Notes under the pieces: model-generated
Told to the model about the DNA's origin: nothing
What the model saw: only the letters and a program-made list of their open reading frames with translations
The model's database searches: none
Shown: in pieces, positions 39,380 through 52,000 of the stretch
Layout: the number at the start of each line of letters is the position of its first letter
How positions within the stretch are numbered: the first letter of the stretch is position 1
Origin: Eumeta japonica
Taxonomy: Eukaryota; Arthropoda; Insecta; Lepidoptera; Psychidae
DNA length: 64,000 bases
Direction: 5' to 3'
NCBI GenBank assembly: GCA_005406025.1
Contig: BGZK01000885.1
Coordinates: 124,001 to 188,000, forward strand
Program-made: the position numbers and the translations under genes

Positions 39380-39445
39380 AACGGACATGACGAAACTATA
39401 AGGGTTCCGCTTTTGGCATTTTGGCTTGGAACCCTATAATGGAAA
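39380..39445. repeat. Arthropod LINE-tail repeat, second fragment
   Basis: GAACGGACATGACGAAACTA, then TAAGGGTTCCGCTTTTGGCA and TTGGCTTGGAACCCTATAAT. Same family as the 4.2-kb fragment, opposite orientation. Confidence 0.6.
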
Positions 39446-40085
39446 TAGCCTGATGAGTTCCTTTCCAATTTTTCTTTTTGTATTTTCCAAGTAAATGGAT
39501 GATAATGATAATATTTAGAATACTGAATATAATAAATTTGAACGTTTAAAAAAGAGTGTTTTATTCTACCTTGTTTCGAATAAAAGTAATGATTTTTATT
39601 TCAATTGCAACTAGCAAAGGAATTTAGGAGTCAATGTATGTTGATATTACTTAAATTTACAATCATTCGAATTAAGTTACCCTATTCATTATCTTATATC
39701 CACTGATTTAAATAACTTATAATTGCATATGAAGTACCTAATAGTTCGATTTAGTTTTTAAAATGTTATTTTACTTGGCGATCGTGAGAATAACATTTAA
39801 AAAGATTTAGATCTCACCCTAAAATCTTTTTGCTGTCAACAGAATTGATTGACCTTTTGTTTGTGATTGAGCTGAGTTGACTGTCATGTATAACCATGTA
39901 GCAATTAACATGTTGTCCAATGTAATGCACAAAGTTCGGCTAAAAGGACGTAGTGGGTCGTCGGGAATAATGTGAATTCTATAATCGAGTCTCGAATAAT
40001 TTAAGTGATTGACTGTGCTTTCTAATTACGCATTTGTAGTATTAGAGTTTTATATGTAACTGTAAAGTTCAAGTTCTTAATAACA

Positions 40086-43000
40086 ATGTCACATCAAAAA
40101 GGTCGCTTGGTGTCAGAAATACTAAATAGGTATTTTGGTGATATTGTACAAAAAGTCGGCGACGATCTGTTTACTTTTGGCAGTAAACCCATAAGTTTGA
40201 TTATTAAAACCACTCGGCTCCATCGCCTGCAGGTAATCATAAATAGCAAAATCAATATACATGTATTTGCCAGGCATTTTAATGAACGTCGTTTTCTATA
40301 CTTCTTTACAGGTGATTGAAAGTCTAAGGGCGCTTTTGAAATACGACTTGGCTTCCTTTGAACCTTCACATATTGAAACAATACCTAACTATAAGTTAAA
40401 TTCGGATAATGTTATCCTTTTGCTTAGGTATCCAAGGCATGTATTCATATTTGAATTTATTATTTAAATAAAAACTTTAATTTAAAATTTACATGTGAAA
40501 TACAATTACAGATATAATGTCATTTTGCATATATTTCGTCAATGTTATGCTGTTTATTAATGAAGTTATCTAACTTTCAATAAAAAAAATGCATATGTAA
40601 TTAAAATTTGCTGTCAAATCTAAAATAAGAAAAAGTTTTTCTACATAGCAGTTGATGCTTCTTTCTTAGTGATTAAGTTGATCAGAAGTTTTTACGATAA
40701 TATGTTAGGCCAATTTTATTCCTGTAAACTGTCTATATTCATTGGAATTCTCTGAATAATATTAATAAATCTTTATATGAGATAAGTACTAGTTTGTGCA
40801 CTTGCAACATGAACTCATCACAGCTTATGCGTCTTACATCGAGAAATGTTATTACTCAATTTCTAATGTTCTTGCATGTTTAAAATATTTTTAAATAGCC
40901 AAAAATCTTTATTTGCTTTTCAAAAGAAAAACCTCATAATGTAATCTGTATACTTCATACTGTCATAAGGATTAAATTTTGTGTATTTGAATTATTGAGG
41001 CCCTGTTATAGGTCAACTGTGCTATGGCATGGACCATTCAAATATTTTACTAAAAATATGACCTTTGTTTATGTATTTTACAATAGAGATTTGCCAGAAT
41101 GAGGGGCAAGTATTATAATAGGTTATTATCAAATGATCTAGATAAACCATCTTGTTATATTTTCAAATACCTATTTCTTTAGATTAGATAGTTGTATTAT
41201 TATGTTTATGTTTGCAGTATTGTCCGATATTAATAACGTTACCTTGTTTTATAGATACCTTTTGCAAATTAAAACTAAATTTGGAAGCGAAGCCGAATTG
41301 ATTGTAGAAGAGCTTTTACAAAATGGTTCTGCCAGGGCAACTCAACTACTTCTTAACATAGCGAACAAATATAAAGATGATAAAGTAAGCATATTTTTGT
41401 ATGCAAGAAAAGTTATCTTTGTTTATTTTTTTTGTATCTTTATTACTTAAAGATTTCAACTTCTAAAATCTGATTTACATAAGTTTTCTCCTATAGTAAC
41501 TATATATCTAAATAAATATAGTTTGTATTTTTTTTACTTTTCAGGATAAAAACATAAATATAATAATGCTCAAAGACACATTCATCAGTTTAGTGACAGC
41601 CGGATATATTCAACAAGCACCCATTGCCGATTCCAAAGAAAACACTGAGGTCCCTACTTTAGTACCTGTAGTTACTATTGTGCCAGAATTTGACTCTAGA
41701 GCTCTCTTGCAAGCTTTAGCTACCGGAGATGATTCAGCTCTCAATGATAGTAAGTTCTTTAAAGATCCTGCTCAATTGGATTTTCCAATCTGTGTAGAAA
41801 TTGCGATTCAGATTTTTTATATATTCTTCCTCCCGTGTGAGATATAGGAATGAACATTACTACATACAGTAAAACCTGGATAAGTGGGCCCTAAATGTGT
41901 GAAAAACCTCTATTATTTATAATTGCAATGAGGTTCCAACACTTTTGCATGTGAGACAATATCAGATTTAGACAAATTATGACACGTTTAAACGTGCCAA
42001 AATTTTCTTAACATTTCCACCTCCTTATATGAAAAATGGTACATTTGTACCTTTCATAGTGGGACCCTCTATAAATAAGAGAACCGTCATGTTCACCTGC
42101 TTATTTGGGAAACTGGATAAGTGAAAAGCCTCTATAACTGATAAAAAAATATAGGTCCCTGCAAATCTCAGTTATACGGGTTTCACTGCATTATAAAAAT
42201 TTGTGTATATATTTTATATTTATTCAAAATTATTGAAATATAATGTTCTAATATTCACTTCCTATTTATTACTTTTATTTTAAACAATACTAATTATATA
42301 TTGTACATACATATATATTCATTTTGCAGAAATATATTGGAAGGTCCATTTTGATAGATTCCACCAGGACTTCAGGGACGACCTCATGGTCAAAGCTATA
42401 ATCAAATGCATAGATGAAAATGGTATGTAATGATAATTGTATCGAAGTTAGTCAAACTTTTGAGTAGATTACTTAAAACTGGGTAAAATGTTTACATTTA
42501 CAAAATATAAATATTTGTATTTTTTATTTTCAAAATATATTGTTGATTGCTTATCATAATATTTTAACACGTGTTGGTTTGTGTGTCACAGACTTAAATT
42601 TCACTGTTGCTCTTTTTTAAGTTGATATAAAGAAGATTATGCTAGTTTGCTAAAAGACACATTAACCAAATTGCCAAACTTGCCATTTTGAGGTTATTAT
42701 TATCACTCTGTTATAATTTTCGTGTAGTAAAACTAAGTAAAATATGTGGGAACGGGTGATAATCAACTTGGCCAGTCATAAAACTTGGGGAAAAATAATT
42801 AATAATTATTTTTATGCAGATATTCTATTATTTTATATTCATTGATATTCAGTTAAATTGTATCTCAGATGGTCTAAATCAAAATTGTAAACATATAAAA
42901 CATCATTGAGCAGACTATCAGGGAAAACAGTACTGAATCTACTTAAGATTTCAAATGAATGTAATTCAAAAAATTTCTATAGTGGTCTCAGACTTGTTAA

Positions 43001-46000
43001 GAACATTACTTCATATTTAAAAAAATAAACACCTTTAGTGACTTTTGGTGTTGTCCACAGTTTTTCTTTTAGACTGACCACAAGTGCTTAAAGTTTTATT
43101 ATAAATGTCTGAAAATTTTAATCTGAATTTTCTATAAAAATATTTCGTACCTTAACTTTCCACGTGCAATATAAACTGCTGTAAAGTTTCAATATCTGTT
43201 TTGCAAAAATATTATGAAAAACGTAAAAAATATGTAAAATCAAATTCTCTTAAATAATGCAAGAATTATTGCTTAAGTAAATGTATCACCGTTACCATTC
43301 CATATGTCAATGTTCTTAGATATTTCCTTGAAAACACCAATCAAGTTTAAAATTTCTTTAGAAGTTACATTTATGATACGCGAATCATAAGACCAATGTG
43401 TTATGACAGAGTGTGGAATTTTGGTAAATTGGCCATAATAAGATAATCTTTCCATACTACCATGAAAAACTTCATGATGCTTTTAATAACACTGAAATAT
43501 CATTTAATTTCGCTGATGCATTGATAAAATTTAAAAATAATCAAACTAAAAGAATGAACAAAACACCAAACAAAAAAGATTAATGGACAATGTTTATTAA
43601 TTTTAGCTTGGGATACCTTTTTGCTCATAAGACATAACTGCCGCGCCGTCATATGTTTAAGCTTTTATTTTGGCTAAACATTTATATTTTTAGAGGACAT
43701 GCAAAAGCGCTGAACTCAGTGTAATAGTTGTGCGACCAAACTATATCCACATATTTTATAAATCGGTCGACTTCTTTGGAGTCTACAAAATATCATAATA
43801 TAACGATGTACTCTTCCTTTCAACTGACACCTGATATTTTGTTAATAATAATGGTAATAAAATCCTTTATTTGTTTTTTAATGGTGTGCTCTATTTCAGG
43901 GAGGCACTAGTAGAAATCAAATCATTTTGAACTCTACTGGATCTAACTTGAAAAGAAACAAAACTTAAAAACATGGGTGAAAGTTTGATAATGAATTTCC
44001 AAAATTACATTCATATTTCGACAATAAATCTACCAATTCTATATAATTTCTTAATTTAACAAAGAGATTGTTTTCAATGTCTTCGAAAAGGCAATTTTTG
44101 TTTACTCAAAAACATACTATATTGATTAAACATTAGAAAGATTATGTATTTTTGAATGCGTAATTTATATTGGCTACGTAAATGTATTTTGATCCTAATT
44201 TTACCTCAAAATAGTTTTAAGCATGACAGTTTTTCACATGACAGTATCACATGTATCACATGCAACACATGTGACACATGTGATACAGATATCATATGTA
44301 CATTAAAAAAAATAGCCAGTTGAGGTCTATGTCTACAGCTGCTGGTAAGATACTATCTTAACAGGCAGCAACATGTAACAGCTTACTTGCCGTGAAATGT
44401 GCTAGAGATGCCATAACTGTAATCATAGAAGACATTATACTTAAAGAACTAGCTGGCGTGGCGGACATTCTGCATTTTTGTAGGTGACTTGCCCATATAT
44501 TTGTACTTGCAGCATTTTTTTTCCTTTGTATTGATCTACGTCAATTTCATATTGGTCTCATTTGCGATTCCAATCCTGGCCTGGTTCTCAGTTCTGCTCT
44601 CCATCCCACTTTGAATTCCGATTTTGCCACTAATCACATTTCAGATTTCGATGAAGCTGGAGGTTTGCATCAAAATAAAATATAGCCAATATTATTGAAG
44701 GATAGTTAGCTTTCTATGAGTAAATGAATTTTTTTAATCTGTATAGTGGTTCGGTTCATTAATACAAATACATGGTCAAAGCAGAGGACAAACCCTAGTA
44801 GGCATAACACACAAAACATGAAACATCCCTCTCATACTTTAAATTTTGATCCCGTCTTCACCCTCATTTTTGACTCCTTTTTTATAAGAAATAGTAACTA
44901 TTTCCATCATGATTCTGATCCTGCTCCTTAATTTCATCCCAAACTAATCTTGGCTCCAGTTTTGTTCTCAGTCTCGATTGCTATGCCACTTTTGATTCAA
45001 TTCCAATAAATCATCCCATTTTTAATGAATTTTGTTCTTTATTGTTTTCATTTGATGACTATGACTGATGAAATTTGTGGCTATTTTCAAAACACTTCTT
45101 TTGAAAATAACTTATTTTTTATTTGATGGTAATACTTGACTGGTGCAAATTAACAATTCTTCCAGCCGGTGAACTCATGCGCCATCTGTTGACACATATG
45201 TACCTATATTCACCTCCTTGGGCACCAACTTCAAATCCTGTGCCCATACAAGACCTCAAAGCTGCAATGGAGCGGAGCCCAGACCGGCCTCTCTTGAAAA
45301 ATCATTTAGAGCAGTATTTAAAAGTTATGGGTTAGTAAATTTCTGTGATCTAATATTGATCATTACTTTTATTAATGCTTTTCATTTATAAACATTTTTG
45401 AATTCCAATAACTAGAATCTTTTATTGTTATTCATTGATACCTATGTATGTTTTTGAAATTGAAAACATTAAAATTTTCATGTATTACCAACAAAAAGTT
45501 GGAATATGAATATAGGTTACACCTAATTAAGGACATTGTCTTATTTATGTATATGTTATTGATATGGTTTTCACTGTTCAAGATGTATTGTTTATAGAAA
45601 CCCTTACATGTGGTATTAAATATTACTACTTGTATGAGTTTACTTGGTGTACATCTTTGTGATTTTTATAGGACTTTTTGTTGGGGTTCTGTAGTCAACA
45701 AGAAATAGTTAGTGTAGTTTCTCTAGATATAGTCTGTCCCTGAATTAACTCAGAAATACTTAGTACTATAAAGCTGTAGTTTGGTATTGATATAATATAT
45801 ATTAATCGCGCAGACAAAATGAATGTAATAAAATCTCAAAAAATTTTTTATAATATATTTGAAGGGCAAACGAGCTTGCGGGCCACCCGAGAATATGTGG
45901 TCATCGTCGCCCATGGACACTCACAATTTTAAGAGAGTCGCCAGTGCATTGCCGGCCTCTTGAATAGGAATAAGCTATTTGTAGAAGGAAAGGGGGAGGG

Positions 46001-49000
46001 TGGTGCAAAGGGATTTAGGCCATTAGAACTCTCACTGGCTAGATTAAAATGCAATAGCGAAAGCTGTTAATTCTTGTTTGCATTTTGTGAGTGTGGTTTT
46101 ATTTTATGAGAGAATTTGACCAGATTTGGAGAACATGTATTGAAAGTTTTATTTTTTACATTGTATATTAGGATGATTTATTTTAAACTATGATTTTTTT
46201 TGCTCCTGCAGCAAAATAGTGTATGCTGAAAAAATATCCTCTTAAAGGCGAATCTCTTAATTCTAAGTACTTCATTTCAATTTTAAAGATTTCCCATTTG
46301 AAATACACATAAACTTAAATTTTTATTTTTTAAATTTATATAACTCAGCAATGTTTCATGGTATCACCTCGTCTAAAGTCAGGATTTTTTCAGAATTCAA
46401 TGCTCGATAAAAGTGCCCATTGTGAAACTTCAACCAAGAATTTCCTTGGCAGAAGTTTCTTCTTACAATAACATGTTGCGTGTCTTTATACCATCAAGGG
46501 AATGAACGTGTACCACGAAATGAGCCAGAACACTTGACTTAATAAAGTTCTAAAAACGGGTACAAAATTTTTTGTAAATGTAATTTTGAATACAAAGTAT
46601 AAGAGAGGAACCATCCTAGTTAAAACCTTCATTTGACCCACCTCGAAGTTAGAAGTTAAAGTACATGCATTTGTAGACAATTTTAACTGGAGGTTTCTAT
46701 ATTATTGGAACAGAGATTCCTAAATTATTGAAATGGAAACAATGTAGGCATTTGATGTTTCTTTCTTTGCTGTGTCCTAGCTTTATCCAACAGGGAGTTT
46801 ATATTGTCTTGAAGTTTTTATTTTTCTCGATTAATTCTCCATCGCAGTTATTAAAGTAATGTATGTCGTAATAATCATACCTGCCTACTGGAGATTACGC
46901 TCTTTCATTTCGACTTTACACCTAACATCTTCAGTATGCTCAGAATGCACCAGTATCATTATATGATGGTGTATATACTTGCTAGCAGCACTTATAACGG
47001 AACTCATATAAGTCAATTTGAGATTACTTGTATGCGGGGAGATGGTTCTACTGGCTTCTAATATTTAGTATGGAGATAGAATTTGTATTGATTCTATGCT
47101 TACTGAGAGTAATTAATATAATTATATTACAATGTGGTAATTTACTATTTTTTTTATGTTAGTGTATTAAAAATTTTTTTATTCGAGTAAGAGTGTAGTT
47201 AAAACATATTTTTGATAAGTATAAACAGCTGATTAATGGCTTTTTTATATAAATAAATAGACAGAGAAGCCACTAGTATTCAGTAACATCATTGTTTACT
47301 AGTGCCATATAAAATAATGTTGATCTCCATTTCACAAGAAAGAGAACATTTCTGATAGCTTAGTTCATTGTTTGTTTAACTGATTTTAATTTTGACTTCT
47401 CTTTTAGTCATCGTGTTCATCAGTTAATATAATTTCTCAACAAATATAATATTGTACATATCAATCAATAAACTACATTACACTGATTATGACAGATATA
47501 AGATTGGAGTTGTTGCATATGCATATTCAGCTATTCTGTTTTGTCATATTAGCTGAGCTGAGTAATTATTTATACATATATTTATACAGTGTATCGCAAA
47601 GACATAACAATAATATAACACAAGTGCTGGAATGACACATGTGCAGAGGAGAGCGAGCGGCTGTGGACTAGTAATTCGGTGTGGCGAGGCGGGCGGAGGA
47701 CGCTGGGCGGCGGTGCCGGGGCGGGCGGCCGCGCTGGCCTTGGAGCACCTACTCGACGCCACTGTCATGGAGCGTTTGGGTCACCACGCCGCTAGAATAT
47801 TCAGGTAATGTCACTGAAGGTGTATAGCATTTATTACAATATAATTTTTCGTTGTATTTTTGTGTCTATGGTAACTTGATAAGAAAGTAAGAAAAACCGC
47901 TAATTATGACATTAATACATTTTTATTACTCTTCAGATTGATTCGTAGTAAGAAGTATATAGAAGAGGAAGAGATCCAGAAGCATGCTATGTTGCCTAAT
48001 AAACAGTGTAAAGAGCTCACATACCGTCTTCTAGAAGACCACTTCATCAGTGTGCAGGTAAGGAAAGAGGCAGTGATTATTCTTAGCATATGACATAAGC
48101 TCTGAATTTTGTTATAATTTTTTATACAAAGTAATCAAATTCAATGAATACTTCTCTCAGTCATTTAAAAAATTAATATGTAACTTGCAACTACACATGT
48201 GTAAAATTCACTACTGTATTTTATAATCAATTAATTCTAATGCAATCACCGAACACAATCTAAGAAATTATAATAAGCAGTATTTTCAAATATCATAATA
48301 CGTTATTGAAATTTCATTAATCAGTGTAATACTTTTAGCTTTTTGTATAATTTTTATGTCATAAAAGTACTTGATAATTTTGTCTATACACATAGAGTAT
48401 GAACAATACAAAGAGTTTGTGCTTTAGCTAATAATGCTAACTAAAATAAAAACCTCCCCGAGGCTGTGAATTAATTTTAAGTCATTGTCGTCATTATTTA
48501 AGAGGGATCATTTGAAATAATTGTCTAAGAATGACTGATAATTGTAATCATGTATTATCAGTAGGCAAATTTGTTTATTAAATTTTTTTTATGAGCCTGC
48601 CCACCTTCATTAAACCATAGAACATAGAAATATTCTTATGAATGGGAAATAATTTATGTTAGGATTTTTTTCCCTCATATAATTATTTCTTCTTTACACG
48701 ACAAATTGTAATTTGTAAAACTATTATAATTTTAACAGCATTTTTCATAAAGCAGATCATTAATTAAAATTTGATAATCTCAAAATCAAGTTAATTGTTT
48801 TCAAAGATGTATGATTATCTGAACTGTTTAAAAGATTATATATTGTACAATCAACAAATGCATATAATCATGCATAACATACGTAAACCATTTCACCTAA
48901 CAGAGATAAAACAAAAATTTTTGTAATATTATTACTATGACTGAAATTATATGTAGCCCATGAGGAAGGCGGCGTCAAGCGGCAGCATGGCCAAGGCTGT

Positions 49001-52000
49001 CTACCTCTACCACATCAACACCTTCAAGGTTTGTTACCACAGATTAATATTAAAATAGAGCAAATGCAACATGTCTAATAGTTTCTGTGTTAAGAAAGGT
49101 AACATATTAGTTCGGAGAAAAAGTTTTTGCATATTTCATAAGTAAAAAGTTGCAGTAAAATTTCTTTGGTTCTGCTGTTTGTGACTGGCTAGTTTTAATA
49201 CCATTAAATAGATGAAATTTAAAATAAAAAAGAAAAATAACAAGCAAAAACTGCATCCTGCCATTTTTGTTTTCCCCGCTCACCAAAATAACGAAATTTG
49301 ATACATTTTGAAGTTATAAGTTAAGTCTAAAGATGAACTTCGCTCTAGTCGACCTATTACAGATAAAGTCGATGCCATTTTGGAAAAACTAAAGCAAGAT
49401 CGGCATATTAGTTCTTATGACATAGTTGAAGATTGATCACAAAACAGTTTTGCTTCATTTGAAAAAGCTGGATATACAAAAAATTCAATACTTGGGTTTC
49501 ACATGAGTTCACTGAAAGAAATCTAATGAACTGTGTACTCATGTGTGATTTTTTATTGAAATGTAATGGAACCGAACCATTTTTGAAAGATGTTGATGAA
49601 AAATGGATTACCTATGACAAGAATGTGGCTTTTAGCCATGATCTTTTTTGACAAGCAAGCTTCACAGATTATAATAAAACCCTGATTAACTCACAATAAA
49701 TTGATGCTATGTGTTAGGTGGGATTGGAAGGGCATTATTCATTATGAACTTATACCGCCTCACAAAACCATAAATTCGGATCTCTATTGCCAACAGCTGA
49801 TGAGACTTGAGCAAGAAGTAGAGAAAAAATGGCCAGAATTCAACAGAAAGAGTGTGGTTTTTCACCATGATATTGCCAGAACACACAATTTCAGCCACTC
49901 AGCAAACATTGAAAGAGTTTAGTTAGCAAGTGTTAATGCATCCACCATATAGCTCTGATCCTCAGATTTGCACCTGTTTCGGTCTTTAGATTTCTTTACA
50001 TGGTGTTAAGTTAACATCAAGAGAGGACTGTCAAAACTATTTGTCGTGGTATTTTAATAAAAAATCTCAAAATTTCTACAGCAAAGGGATTATGTCACTA
50101 CCTACCTACAAAATGGCAACAAGTTGTTGAACATAATGACATATATATATATATATATATATATATTCTAATTAAATGTAAATAAAATGTGATGAAGAAT
50201 TATCCTGAATTTGTATATAAAATACAGTAAAAAAAAATTCCCGACTTTAAATTATTAATTAGTTTTGATGAACCTTCTCTGTACATGAGTGAGAAAAATA
50301 CCAGTGATGCTAATGAAATTGCATTTCAACATGTGTATGTAATAGATTACTATTAACGTAACTATTTTCTCCATTATTTTTAAATATGTATAAATATAAT
50401 GCAAAAAACATTAGGGTGGTCCATATTTGTAAGAAAACATTTTTTTTTCTTTAATTTCATGGGACACCCATAATTTGATTATATACCATAAGAAACTATT
50501 TCAGGTTTTTTTTTTCAATTACATTAAAGGGTTGCTGTCAAGGGTTGACTTTTAAATTAAAACTCAAGATCGATATATTTCTTCAATTTTTTTTTTTATT
50601 CATAACTCATAAGATATACAAAACTATTGTTATTTTTGCAAATTAAGACATCATATAAATATTTAAATTATATAGTCTAATGAAATTAGGGTTGATTTTT
50701 TAGTATTAGGGTACATTATCCTATATTTTTTTACCAACAAAAGCAAATATTGTTTTTGTTCCTCATTTGTTGTATTCAATTTATTATACTCTATTACAGC
50801 AATGCTACGTTGAGCATGTCATTCACTACTCAAATTGAATGAACGATATTTTTGGCAGCTCTGTAATCAACGTCACGTCATCCTTCCAAGTTTCCATGAT
50901 TTTATTCAAAGAACTAAATGAGATACCCAGGATATTGCTGCTTTCTGTTTCTCAATTTGGAAAGATCACGCTAATTGTCTATTAATAATATCTATCCGAG
51001 CTCGTTTTTGGAGTAGGTGCTTTGGGGACAATTTTGATTGGGCTTAAGGTTGGAATCTTTACTGCTAGCGGTAGATGATGGTGACAGAAACGACAACGAA
51101 GAAAGAGAGCACTTGTCTGTTAAAGCCGAAATATTTTTGTTTTCATTTTTTTAAACTTTTTGTGTCTACTGAGCTGATTAAACTTTGGCGTCTATTTTGT
51201 CTATGTGCTTAAAAACTGCTTGTCCTCTTCTATAGTCATAATATGCAAAGCATTAAAATGAGTAATATCAAATAAATCTTCTATCCTTTGTTGCCAGTAT
51301 TGTTGCTTTATGTTTAATCCTTCCGAACGTTTGTTCTTTTTGCTTTATTCTTTTTAAGATCTGCCAGAAATTATGTGTTTGTAAATTGCGTTCGTAACTT
51401 TTCCAAATAAATTTATCGTATCGTAGTTGCAGGTAGATTTACAAATTGTTTTCTTTTCTTCATTTTGTAGTAGAAAAACAAACATCCAATGGATGGTAAT
51501 CTTGTTTGGTTTAATTCAGATTGTAGTTGACCAATTAACCAAATGTTGGTTTTATTTCTAGTAGCTATACTCCCGCCGCTACTTGTAGACGCTATTTCCA
51601 GTTCATACACGTTTGTACGAGGATGTTGTAAAACAAAGCGCATGCGTCTCGTTCTTGACTAATTCTTACTGAAGTGCGGGACGGACTCAATCTCGACGCG
51701 TTGGCGCAAGAGTGGGGCGAGAGGGGAGTAAGGGAGTAGGGGAGTCTGAAAGTTTCTGCATAAAAATACTAAATAAACATTTTGAATTAATAGTGAGACT
51801 CTCATATAAAGGGCCATACAATAATTTCTGCTAAAGTTTGACAACTGGTAGTGACCTCTAAATGTTATTCAAAAAATTTATATAAATTATTTATTTCATA
51901 TTTAAACGTATATAATCGAATAACAAAATGCCCTGATAATAATTCAAAAATAGAAAAATGAGGACCACCCTAATGTATATTTATAAATCTATTTCACTTT

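Larger units (their letters stand above)
35586..40085. promoter_or_regulatory. Divergent MITD1/POLR3C intergenic region
   Basis: 4.5 kb between the two start codons. The first 2.1 kb is AT-rich without clear motifs. It is followed by the decayed non-LTR element at 37.8-38.9 kb and the LINE tail at 39.4 kb. The last 500 bases before the POLR3C ATG are free of recognisable repeats and presumably hold its promoter, with a short 5' UTR. No TATA box or consensus initiator is convincing. Confidence 0.4.

Noticed and set aside
47544..47768. Minus-strand ORF rich in Ala and Pro
   Set aside because: A shadow of GC-rich POLR3C exon 7.
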